DNA from: Lineus longissimus
Taxonomy: Eukaryota > Nemertea > Pilidiophora > Heteronemertea > Lineidae
Assembly (NCBI RefSeq): GCF_910592395.1
Contig: NC_088308.1
Location: forward strand, 23,763,501 to 23,827,500
Length of the DNA stretch: 64,000 nucleotides
Direction: 5' to 3'
The position numbers and the translations under genes are program-made. Below, piece by piece: positions 48,361 to 58,700 of the stretch (position 1 is its first letter; each line of letters starts with the position of its first letter). Below the pieces are notes generated by a model. That model saw only the letters and a list, made by a program, of their open reading frames with translations, ran no database searches and was not told the origin of the DNA.

Positions 48361-51300
48361 TCAAGAAATCAAATTACCGCTAAGGGTGGATGCTCTGCTA
48401 TACTCTTTAGCAAGAAAAATCACCCGAATTGACCGAAGTTCGCGTCACCAATTAACAAAGGGAAACTTGGGCAATGAGTTTCGGAAAGTGTGTGAATCAT
48501 TGGTGACATTCGCCTCATCTTGTCCTTGTAGATCCATAAGTCTCGGTGCGGCTCCCTTTGCCCTCTGCCCTTTTAACTGTCATCCTGCATCTCTTTGACA
48601 AGGGCAGAAGTTAATAGGTGCAAACACTTTAAGAAATGGAGTGAAAATTACAACGTAATTAGAAGTATCCAAAACGCTTTTTGCTGCCTGAGGAAGGGAT
48701 GCATCTGAATTGTAGAAATCTTGGTCTATTAGGAATATAAGAGGCTGTTGTGGTAGTTGTGCGCCCCCTCCGCTTGGACTAGGAGTGCGCATGTCACGCA
48801 AGTTGTAACCTGACACCGCGTCCATTGACATTACCTGCATTGATTCGAGGGAACGCAATTCGCAAAGCTTTAATATATTTTTTCCTGCATATCCTATTTT
48901 TGTAACACCAGTACCCAGTCTCTCAGTGTGTTTTTTTAATATTTTTTAAATAAGTGGCCATTTACATCACATAAAATATCTCAGTACATTCTCCTCTTCC
49001 ACCTCTTCGACATAAGATAAAACTAAGAGGTGCGGCTATTGTGAAAACTGTAGTTGTGAAAACTGAAATATGACCACTGACCAACACTTTTTAAGGATTC
49101 AATAGTTTGAGCATCCTTATGACTTTCGGGCAATCAGTGCGAATTGCGGCATACAAAATGGCATGCAACCACGCGTTGTTGGGCTTATCGAACTGATGTC
49201 TGGACAAGAGTTGTTCAATGCAAAGAAAATCAGAACGTTTATCAATCGAAATCATGAATGATAGGAGATGCAGATTGTCACAGGGGGTGAGCAAAGATGC
49301 TTGTGACAGCCCTAATGGACATGAGCAGGACCAACAAACCGGCAAAATCTAATTTGTTGTCGAACAAAGAAATTTGTCATCGGCTAATTCTCGTTGGGGT
49401 CACGTGTGAGACAATGTCAGCGCCGAGACTGCGGGGAGGGCGGAAAGATGTCACAACAAAGGAATTATAAATTTATAATCATGTTAGTTTGGCGTGCCCG
49501 TGTAAGAAGCAATCGTGCATGGAGAGGCGAAGGGACAGTCGCCACCCGTCGATGTTCAAGTGTGTGGACCAAGAAAAAATATTGGGGTCAGGTGGAGTTT
49601 TTAGGGCGAAATTGCAAATTGACCAGGCAAATCACGGTCCCCTCTCCCTTGGGGAATGTAGCTTATTTTGTTAAGCTGGACGGGTGCTGGTGTCATGCGA
49701 CCGTATCGCCTGGTATAACATCGCAGTCTTTAGTGAGATAGATTTTCGGACTACTTTGGATGCGGGGGAATTTAAAAGACAGACTGAGTATAATGTAAAG
49801 TTCCGGGCGAGAAGTTTGTGTATATAGATGTCGAAGGATGTTCAGTCTTAGCGAAAAAGTTGCGGGGTTCAGTATGAAGCACTCTGCAGTCACATTGGCT
49901 GGTAGAGTTTACGGATGCCGAGTAGCTTGAGCCAAAGGAGTCATGAAGTCATTTTATTTGGCTTTCAAGGAACTTCCGCGATTCCGCGATTCCGCGATTC
50001 GAAGCTCATTGATGGACGAAACCCCAAAGTCTTGCCTTAGGGGAAACGGGTCACTGAAGGGTTCCTCAAATCCTAATCCAAGTGAGTCACTCACAAATCC
50101 TATTGGACACTTGACAGGTACATGAAGTCCGGCATTTTACTTGGGAAGCTACCTTGACGGTGTGTGACAATATCAAAACCTGGATTACACAGGACAAAGC
50201 TAACATCATCTTAACTCCAATCCATAATACAAGATTCGAAGAAATGTACAACACTGTAGCACGTTGTGTTATGTTTATCGCGTAGATGTGTTGAAATGTA
50301 AAAACACAACTCCGTGCGAGTCGTACGCAATGAGTAATCACAGGATATAATAACATTTATACTTAATTTGCAGCAAACTGTCAGTTTAACGAATCTTGCG
50401 TGCGCCGTGTAATCGGTTGCCGCAGATGATTTGGTCAGTTCGATCGGTTGCTTTGTAGCTTTGCCCATCGAGGATGTTGTAAGGACCTTGTGTTAGCTTT
50501 AATAGCTTTTCGGTTTGTCGTGAAAATACTTTCTATCGGTCATGCGATTGTTTGCGCCAAAGTTACCAAACGCTGTCTGATGGCAATGAATCACCAAATG
50601 CTTAAGAGCACCTGAAGGTGCGTTACGCTTTTAAAATAAGGTGGTTACACCAGGTGCGCTACTTGCTTATTGCAAGTGCCAGCAAGATTTGAGTAGCTGA
50701 GCATGAAGAGAAACCATTTGCTACAAAGGACCCGAGAAAGCTTAATATATGGGTATATTCAAGTTGAGAAATTATCTAAGGGTAGCAGAGTAAGAAGCGG
50801 TTTTTGCAAAACAAGTCAAATATTCTAAACAGATCAGAAGCAAGGTTCTTTACCTCAGACACGGAACTGAAAATTGTTTTGGCCGAAACAGCAAAAGTGG
50901 CATTGCAGCTAAGCAACTAAGCATGGTAACTGGACGGGTGATGACCAGTTAGAGGGCACATAGAAATGATGTGCCACTTTTTACATTTCTGCACACTTAT
51001 CCTGCAGTACAAAAAAAGTTGCTCATCTACTGAACTGACCATTTTGAAATGATGATAATTATCACAATTGGTGTGTTTAAAGGCTGCTATCACTGACAAC
51101 TGCATGCGATGACCTTTTTTTTATAATAAAAAAAGGAGTGGCCCAATATATTGTACCAGATTTTTCGATTTTTCAATTTTATCACGCTTTTGATAAATTG
51201 TAGTTGACTCAAAACACCCAAGGCATAAAAATTACCAGACCTTATATCCAAATTGCTGGTTCTCTGTTTATGGAGTGTTATCATGATGCAGGAGGTCATC

Positions 51301-51368
51301 AAAACAGTGCACTCATAAATTGCAAACATCTACGCCAAGTCATGCCTCAAATAAAGTTCATAGGGGGT
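48361..51368. other. No gene seen; one micro-repeat
   Basis: No supported gene. TTCCGCGA is repeated three times at 49974-49997. Two overlapping plus-strand frames at about 49394-49741 are unrecognised. A near-perfect A/T hairpin with CC...GG ends lies at 51113-51136, shortly before the fold-back transposon. Confidence 0.35.
49974..49997. repeat. Micro tandem repeat, TTCCGCGA x 3
   Basis: Three exact copies of an 8-bp unit follow directly on each other, then decay (TTCGAAG). Each unit contains TCGCGA-like CpG-rich sequence. Too short to assign a function. Confidence 0.8.
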
Positions 51369-51374
51369 GGATGG
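51369..51374. repeat. Target site duplication GGATGG, left copy
   Basis: GGATGG sits immediately outside the left terminal inverted repeat and recurs at 52183-52188 immediately outside the right one. This fixes the ends of the fold-back element and its target duplication at 6 bp. Confidence 0.7.
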
Positions 51375-51453
51375 TATGGCAAGCCAAAGCGGAATTTATT
51401 CAAGACCGTGGAATTACTATTCAAGAAGTTAAATATATGTTCAAGACCAAAAT

Positions 51454-51537
51454 ATGTTCAATCCTGAATCAAATATTGTCAACCTTGAATCAAATATTGT
51501 CAACCTTGAATCAAATATTGTCAACCTTGAACAAAAT
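51454..51537 (+). repeat. Left-arm array, four 21-bp units
   Basis: Units of the form AT(T/G)(G/T)TCAACCTTGAATCAAAT. Units two and three are identical, while units one and four differ at a few positions. The array is the inverted counterpart of the six-unit array in the right arm. The copy numbers differ (four against six), so the arms have changed length independently since they formed. Confidence 0.85.
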
Positions 51538-51956
51538 ATATTCAAGACTCACGTGACCATATTCAAGACGCACGTGACCACAAAAATTGATGACGTAGTT
51601 GCTCATGTTTTGATGCTTTACGGACTTTCCCGAACCCGCGTCCGGACTTTCCCGAACCCATGGTACTTGTGTTCCGTTTCGGAGCTCGAATTGTTCGCAC
51701 GAGGTTTTGACACATGGTTGTACACGTACCTAGCCGCCTACACCTGACATGTACTGTAATCCTACACATCATGACATGGATGCCGAGTGAATGTCAGAGT
51801 CGATACATGTTTCACAGACATCAGGCAAATTATAGGTTCAAAATGCGCAATGCCTGTCGTGAAACAGAACGCATCGGAAGTACCACAGATTCTACGCTCT
51901 ACGTCATCAATTTTGTGGTCACGTGCGTCTTGAATATGGTCACGTGAGTCTTGAAT

Positions 51957-52082
51957 ATATTTTGTTCAAGGTTGAATATATTTTGTTCAAGGTTGGACAT
52001 ATTTTGTTCAAGGTTGAACATATTCTATTCAAGGTTGAACATATTTTATTCAAGGTTGAAAACATTTGATTCAAGGTTGAAC
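51957..52082 (-). repeat. Right-arm array, six 21-bp units
   Basis: Units of the form ATATTTTGTTCAAGGTTGAAC, inverted relative to the left arm. The inner units keep ATATTTTGTTC, while the outer units diverge (TCTATTC, TTTATTC, TTTGATTC). The outermost is closest to the left-arm consensus, which has TTTGATTC when inverted. Confidence 0.85.
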
Positions 52083-52182
52083 ATATTTTAGTCTTGAACA
52101 TATATTTCCTTCTTGAACTTATATTTAACTTCTTTAATGGTTATTCTAAAGTCTTGAATAAATTCCGCTTTGGCTTGCCATA

Positions 52183-52188
52183 GGATGG
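52183..52188. repeat. Target site duplication GGATGG, right copy
   Basis: Matches 51369-51374 exactly and abuts the right terminal inverted repeat. Confidence 0.7.
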
Positions 52189-53923
52189 AATATGTAAATA
52201 CGATCATTATCAGTTTAGATCTAAATTTCCATGTCAAGTCGCCATTGTTGTGAATAATTTCTCGCTGAATCTTATCTCATTGACATCTTGATTGACATTT
52301 CCCGTCTCTAGTTCCAACTGAGGCGCCGAACCATTAGCATGACCTTAAAATCCCCCATGTCCGTTGAACAATACTTTGAATACTGCACGATTTATTAGCA
52401 GCATTTTACCACGATAGCCAACAACTATCAAGTGGGGACGTTCAAATCATAGATCTATGATACCATATTTTGTTCAGTATACTTATTTCTAAATGTGTGT
52501 GTTTTTGGTACTATGACAGTGACGATGCTGTCCGATATTGTGACTGAATGAGATGTCATGTGGACGGATGTTGATCACTCTCATATATGACAAAGCCAAC
52601 GAAATCCAGATGTATCGAACGAACTCATGAAACAAATCCCCGCAAGAGATAGGGCTATTGTCATGAGGTCATCATCATTAATTTCAGAAGGTCATCAATA
52701 GTGACAGGCACCCTCAAAGGAAAAACCAAGTGATTTGGAGTTTTCCGGGTGAGATTCTTGTCCTTCCGCCGGAAGTCACGTGACCAAGGCGGAAGCGCCC
52801 CTAGCGGAGGGGCAGAGACAATATCAAAATAGGTCATGAACAATGATGACCGCAGTCAATTCGCTTGAGTTAATTTCCAACTTGACATTTTGCAAGGGCA
52901 CTTCAGAGTTGTTGATGAGAAGTTCAAGAAGTTCAAAAGGGCACTTGGGCATTTGTCCAACTGGACTGGTCAAATGACCGCCGTCGAGATTTTGCATCAA
53001 TACCTAGGTTGAGATTGCCAACAGCGATATAAGGGTCTGGACTTTATTTAAACAGCTCTGGTTTAACAGCAAGAAGTTTGATTCTGGCCATTTCTAACAA
53101 GGGCTGCTCATTCATTCGTCCTGCGGATGTGCCATTGAAATTGCTGAGGATACGACCCACAACAAAACATCCCTTTCTCGAGTGTGATTCCTTGCGCATC
53201 CCAGTATTCTACTATTCGCATCATTTGACAAAAATATCACTGCATCCTAGCAAGGAAAAAAGAACCTTTTAACAACGCAATACGGACTAATGTAGGCAGG
53301 TTGCATTCGACAACTTAAAAAGTGGTAATGGATAGATACAGGTTACAAAATAACCCTCAACAGATGCAAACCTTTTTACACCCTTTTATCATCTCAACAG
53401 TTTCTGAAAGAAGCTGCTGTATATCGTTACAACCTTTTAAAAGAAGAAAATAATTTCAGATAGTCTTTTCTGTCAGGTGTTGATTTCCTTACAACAGAGT
53501 TTTTAATGGACGTCACCATTTGGATATGCAACAGAAAGTCAATCCAAAGAAACTTTTAAATCTGCAAAAAGAGGCGAAACAATTGTGACAACAGCAAGGC
53601 AAAGCAATCAGAAATGTCTGCTGAATCGTAGGTCGTCTCTAAAATTGAGATAAATCTGCTGATGCGCGCGATTATCTCAAAAACTGATATACGTGTATAT
53701 AGTCTACTATTCCCTGTCAAGTGATCACTATGACCCCAAGCGAGAAGTGAAATGACAACCTGGACTCCTATGCTTACATAACTAATTTCAATCGATTTTT
53801 GTTGATAATGACTGCCCATCGCGTGACAGACCTGTGGGAAATGGCGGGTCTCGTCTGCTTAACGCTTTGCCTCAATAATATCGTCTGCCTGATTAACTTT
53901 GACCAATCTTTATTTTTCTCCAG
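52189..53923. other. No gene seen
   Basis: No supported gene or repeat. Open frames do not exceed about 87 codons. A CpG-rich patch (CTTCCGCCGGAAGTCACGTGACC) near 52770-52792 contains an ETS-like CCGGAAGT and an E-box-like CACGTG, so it could be a small regulatory site, but no start codon or exon follows clearly. Confidence 0.35.
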
Positions 53924-54066
53924 ATGTTTTGGTTCATTAGTTTTTCCATGACTTCTCACAGTGTTCCAAGGAAGTACCTTCGGGTTGCCATCAGCACCGA
54001 CTGGGAGATCTTGGTCGGCGATGTCATGTTCGCGGCATCAAACAAGGGCAGCAACGGCTGTGTCGT
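53924..54066 (+). CDS. Isolated candidate internal exon
   Basis: A strong pyrimidine-rich acceptor (TTTATTTTTCTCCAG) precedes 143 nt of open frame ending at a good donor (GTCGT/GTAAGTAA). The frame reads 47 codons plus two bases. Its second half is GC-rich with mostly G or C at third positions (peptide includes KYLRVAISTDWEILVGDVMF), unlike the AT-rich flanks. A second acceptor (CTTCTCACAG) lies at 53953-53962 in the same block. No family is recognised. The minus strand over the same block is also open and GC3-rich (FDAANMTSPTKISQSVL), so the strand is not certain. No partner exon was found on either side. Confidence 0.3.
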
Positions 54067-54294
54067 GTAAGTAACGTACATACGAGACGGGAACGACGTC
54101 CATGATAGTGCCCTGGTGTCCTTCCAGTAACTTAACTTTGGCAGAGGTTACCTTTTGTTGCGGCAGCGATCAGTAGGTCCGACCTGCCCCTAACGGGTCC
54201 CCTCGCCACGCTGCAACTCCCCAAATCTAGTGGGTGGGCACATCTCGCAGGAACGAGCGTAAAGAGACAGCTATTACGTGCAGACAATAGTTTA

Positions 54295-54633
54295 CTACAG
54301 CCGCTGAACTATTGTAGCTGAGCTGCTCGCCCCTGTGTCAGGAGAACTCATTATCCGAGGATGTGGCACGCAATATTCATTGAGACCTGGACAATACCTA
54401 CATGGGAACTGCGCTGCAGGGTTGGTAATTTTCCCTATTAATATCGAAATTATCTCCGCGATTACTGCAGCCGGAGTGACAGGCGCAGACTTGATGGGAT
54501 AGAAATCACTTCTGGGACCCACTGTGGCAAGGTGATATCTATCCAAACGAATGCTGTGTCGGTGGATGATCTCTGCCCCAATCATCAACAGAACTAATTT
54601 GCCTCGTGTATTTTGGTGCAAGCTATAAAACAT
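54295..54633 (-). CDS. Unrecognised 112-codon open frame, possible exon or mobile-element remnant
   Basis: The minus-strand frame starts ATGTTTTATAGC at 54633 and ends TAG at 54295-54297. The peptide has a cysteine pair (FPCRYCPGLNEYC), a Pro/Ala stretch and a mild hydrophobic stretch (AVIAEIISILIG). Codon use in the middle is balanced enough to be coding. The Cys-x-x-Cys start recalls the zinc-binding domains near the N terminus of some retrotransposon proteins, but the later cysteines and histidines are missing. No reverse transcriptase or integrase motif was found nearby. The flanks 54067-54294 are GC-rich and repeat-like. Confidence 0.15.
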   Translation of the reverse strand: MFYSLHQNTRGKLVLLMIGAEIIHRHSIRLDRYHLATVGPRSDFYPIKSAPVTPAAVIAEIISILIGKITNPAAQFPCRYCPGLNEYCVPHPRIMSSPDTGASSSATIVQRL

Positions 54634-55272
54634 TCGAGTTTAACATGTCGTCTTTCACCAAGACAGCAGGACCAAGCCGGGATTTTCAAGCTCGATGTCA
54701 CAAGAAACACTTTTCTGCACTTGTGATGATCTTATCTGTTACATTAATTATTTTACTTCAGTACCCATGTGGCGTTTTCACACGAACTAATACACCAGTT
54801 ACTCGCATCAATGATATAATTTCACAACTACTTCAAAACATCCGATACTATTCGCACTCTTATAATATGTCATCGACATAAAAACCCTGTTCGTTTTGAA
54901 GCGCAAGTGTCATACGAACAGCAGTTATGCGATTGCAAAGCACATCGCAAATGTTTTATTCATTTATTTTAAAGAGGTGGATTTCTTCACATGTGATCCA
55001 TAGAGCTGCCCCCACACTGGTTTTCAAACGTAAGGCACTGGATAACCATGTATCTAATTGGACGCTGCCAGTATCTGCATGACCATCTAGGGTTAGCCAT
55101 CTACACAATGGCGCTCCCAGATTCACGAAGAAAGGCTCTCTATGTGTAGAGATGGTAGACAAGATATCATTCCTAAACTGGAGAAATTTGCAGCAAGAAG
55201 AAATAAAGACGACAAGTGTCGCTGATGAATCTAATGAACTTCAATTCATTTACCCTATTCACTGAGAATTTC

Positions 55273-55285
55273 CGACATTGTAACT
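55273..55285. repeat. SINE target site duplication, tail side
   Basis: CGACATTGTAACT adjoins the GAA-rich tail of the SINE and is repeated exactly at 55689-55701 on the head side. Confidence 0.9.
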
Positions 55286-55688
55286 TCTTTTTCTTCTTCT
55301 TCAGCGTTCGCTCTGCACTTGGAGGGGTCATTCTCCTAGGAGTAATCCTCCTCCAAGGCGGGATGAGCGTATCCTGCGTGCCACTACGGTTAGGCGCCAA
55401 TTGGGTTTATTGGCCTAGTGGTCCGACTTTGGCGAGAGAGATAGAGTCCACGCAAGCTACTCATGTTTCTCACTTGGTGGGGTCTTAGGTTGCCCTGGCA
55501 TAGACACCAGGTACAAGGAACCTCGGTTTTGAGTCTCATTCGAAAGACTGTGAAGAGCCAGGAATTGTAGTTCCTTGAAAGCCACGCCGGTTCATCCAGA
55601 CATACGATCCTGGGTTCTCCCCGGGATCGAACCCGGGCCCTATTGCGTGGTGGCCAGCAGTGTTAACCACTAGGCCATGAGGCTCCTT
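55286..55688 (-). mobile_element. Intact-looking tRNA-derived SINE (403 bp) with pol III promoter and exact target duplication
   Basis: Read on the minus strand, the element starts at 55688 with a tRNA-like head. Box A is TGGCCTAGTGG (55667-55677) and box B is GGTTCGATCCC (55623-55633), both near-perfect, so RNA polymerase III transcription is plausible. The body holds a core GAATGAGACTCAAAACCGAG followed by CACCTGG-like sequence (here TACCTGGTG), also seen in the copy at 32378-32600. It ends in AGAGCGAACGCTGAAGAAG and a GAA-rich tail. Both flanks carry the 13-bp duplication CGACATTGTAACT, proving insertion by target-primed retrotransposition. The core resembles, from memory, the conserved central domain of the MetaSINE superfamily of invertebrates; that assignment needs a library search. 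The 90-codon plus-strand frame here is not a gene. Confidence 0.92.
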
Positions 55689-55701
55689 CGACATTGTAAC
55701 T
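55689..55701. repeat. SINE target site duplication, head side
   Basis: Exact second copy of CGACATTGTAACT, next to the 5' (tRNA-like) end of the SINE. Confidence 0.9.
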
Positions 55702-58700
55702 ATTCTACGCTTTTTTCATTCGATTCCTAGGTTCTCTGCCGACCACCACCTTACAGTTGTGGCTTTGGAGAAAGTAAGATTTGTCATCCATAGCGAAACG
55801 GCCGGGTCAGACATACGCTGTTAGTTATTTTACTGATAGGTAAAGGAGAGTTGCCACAGCAGTTAATGCACTACACAGTAATACAGTAACTGAATACCCT
55901 ATATACAGAATCAAGGTGCCGTCTCAGGAAACAGCAATCATTACTTCGATTTTGTTTACTTCCACAAAGAATCATTTCAAAAACACTCAGATGAAAAACC
56001 AAATTAAATGGAAGAAGTGATATGACGCCATTTTTTCCAATCAAATTTGGTCTAATGAGTCGAGCTTGCGACAGACACTACCTTGTCTTTTTAGACTACA
56101 AGCAAATGATGAAAAGCCATTACTGTAATCGCTATCTTCTTCAAATGGAACTTTTTAGTAGAAATCAAGTTTTGATAGAATGATTTCTTTCAGAATTAAA
56201 AGGTTAGTGCAGATTATTGGTTTCCTATAAAACCCCCTAGAGAAGTTTTGAAACTGGGTCCTTTGTTTTATGTACGAATTGTCATTGTCATCGTGACACG
56301 ATAGTAAATAATCCTTTGAGTGAAAATAGTTCCATATCAAAGATTTGTAATGGTTTATCAGAATGGATACCACAGCTTTCTTCGCGAAGCCCTCTAAACA
56401 TTTCAATTTAAGTGCGAATGCCCTAAAGTTAGTTTATTCGAAGGCAATTCAATAGTTATATTGATCAATTTGAAAAGTTATTCAAATTATCATAAAAAAT
56501 AATCGGAAATAGCGGCAGCCGTCTCTTCAAATAGGAATATTCAGCGTTTCGGTTATCATGGTTAATATTGGTTAAACTTTAACTATTTATACTAAACTTG
56601 GAATTGAAATGCCCTCAAGGAAGAAAGGCATGTTTGTTAACTTGACTGCAACTGCAATATTAGATGTGACATCAATACACTAACTTTTTTATGAGTTATG
56701 ATATAAGCATCCAAAATATTGAAATATTGAAATATTGAAGTCCCATTATAAATTAAAGTGGCGTCAAGAGACTGCCTTATAAAGACGTTTTAAATAAAGT
56801 ATTCCGATACATTGTATCCATTTAGAGGGTTATGTTGGTTCGAAAGAATTTCTTCGTAGAAGGCCTGGCACCAAATAATTAAAACTAATCTTTACCGTTT
56901 AAAATGCGATAACCTATATATTCAAATTAAAATGGGCATCATTTTTTTTTTCTAAGATAGTATTTGGTTTGGTATGAGAAAAATGAATAGGCCTATAGAA
57001 TAAAATTGTTGCTGTCAGTGCTGGTGTACGCTGGAAATATATATTGGTTAAACTAGTAGCCGTTTAAGTGTTTTTCTGTTATGTTTCGAGTAGACTATTA
57101 AGCACTTGGGACGCGCCACAACGGCGTTCTAAGTAGACACAAAAAATTGCGAAATATGCTGCATATTTTGCACAATAATAAAGAAATAATCAAAACGAAC
57201 TTACCGTCTCTAGAGAGTAATCTCAATGATGCCAATATCCTACATGTACCCAAACAAAGTTGCCTTGGTGTTCGCTTAAAAGAATATCAAGCACATGAAG
57301 GTGATACTACTTTCATTGACTTCACTGATAGTCTATATTTGGTAGTGGTACAGACGCATGCAATGCAGGAAGCGAGCATTGCCCGACAGTGGCTCTGGCA
57401 TGAAAGTTCAGCCCAATGGCGCCAAGGAGTATACATTCGCCTACTCGGCGCAAAGTCACTTAGACCAATTTCAATTATCATTTTTCCGAAATGGCATCAG
57501 CAAATATGTACAATTAAGTAATAAACAACTTGTGTTGTAGATTTCTGATTAAAATCAGCTGGGGTTTGAAAATTTACTCAGAGGACACACGTCTGGCACG
57601 AGGTCCAAAAAAAAATTAGCACCAAAAGCTTGGGAACCACTTTTTTTAGCCTGGAAACTATACTTCGCGTCTTTTTAACCAGATTGTTGCTATGTTTTAA
57701 AGAAATTTCAATGGGAGCGAATTACTACGATGACGAAATCTCGGACTCCCGAACTGTTTTCATGATATTTGTCCCATTTCTCTTAAAGTCAAGGTTCGTG
57801 GCCATATATTGTTGAAATGCTTTATGGTTTCTTGCACTTATGGTTCGAAGGCCTCAAGAATGTCAGTTTCTCCTTCTTTCTTCTCCTTTTTCATCCTCTT
57901 TAAATTTTCGGTTGGAACCACTTAAAAGTGTACGATTCCCGATGGTATTCAAGGGCGAAAGGAGTATTTTGGAATGAGAAAGTATATTTTGTCTGCTGTC
58001 AGCATAATTGTTCACTTACATCCAGCCTAAACTATGTGCATAAACACTCTTGTCGACTTCGGTCTGGTAATTTTCACTGCAAAAATACTCTGCCCACTCT
58101 GGAGCCGCTTTGGCCTCTTAGAAAATATAACTCGGCTCGCTTCCAGCTGATACATAATTTCTATCGTTAGACCATCATAAAATAACACCATTAGACTGGC
58201 GACGCTGTTTGCAAAAACCCCCGTCGGCCGTTTCCGCTCAACGAAAAAACGTACATGAAGGCTTTGAATGACTTTACATAGCCAATAGACGCACAAGAAA
58301 AAAACGTCCAATTGTATCATACTATGTCGATACTTTGAAGGCATTTCCTTATATAAGTATACCAATAATAGATCAACTAAATGAACTGTCTGGAATTATT
58401 GAGCGATGGGCTTTCTATTCTATCGACTTTAATACGGTTAATTCTATAGCCTACCCATCCTGACTTTCATGGTTTTTGATTTTCAAATGTCGTGTATATC
58501 TATTAAATTGATAAGATGAGAACGCCTTGGTGGTCAAGGTGCCCTCGGCCTAACTTTGTGGCGTGTTGCGTTTCTTGGCGGAGGCAGTGGCGTTTGGTAT
58601 TTTGAGTGGTGCAAGGAGGCGATTAGTAAACGCTCTTCCCCAGCATTTATTAGATTCTTCCAATAACGAGGCTCGGTAAAAGCGACGAGAAGCGATGAGA

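Larger units (their letters stand above)
51375..52182. mobile_element. Non-autonomous fold-back DNA transposon (808 bp) with inverted 21-bp repeat arrays
   Basis: The ends are terminal inverted repeats of about 32 bp starting TATGGCAAGCCAAAGCGGAA. Each arm continues as inverted sequence: left arm 51375-51598, right arm 51899-52182. Next to the termini lie TTCAAGA-rich stretches and then arrays of a 21-bp unit: four copies in the left arm (51454-51537) and six in the right (51957-52082). The innermost about 55 bp of each arm is nearly perfectly complementary and carries two CACGTG E-boxes (ACTCACGTGACC and ACGCACGTGACC). A 300-bp single-copy middle (51599-51898) holds a doubled CGGACTTTCCCGAACCC. 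The element is flanked by GGATGG on both sides. It encodes no transposase; its 97-codon frame is only the repeats read through. The superfamily is not identified. It must be mobilised in trans. Confidence 0.85.

Noticed and set aside
51454-51747. 97-codon frame with repeated NLESNIV peptide units
   Set aside because: It is the 21-bp DNA repeat of the fold-back element read through in frame because 21 is divisible by three. It is not a protein gene.
54606-54881. YPCGV...PVTR string resembling the zinc-binding start of some retrotransposon proteins
   Set aside because: Only the first four residues fit. The later Cys and His residues needed for the domain are absent and no reverse transcriptase frame lies nearby.
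55216-55488. 90-codon plus-strand frame over the SINE
   Set aside because: Antisense to the SINE, with its poly-Phe stretch coming from the GAA-rich tail read backwards.
57147-57521. 124-codon plus-strand open frame
   Set aside because: Unrecognised. The strong GTAAGT donor nearby is on the other strand and its would-be exon is short and unconvincing.
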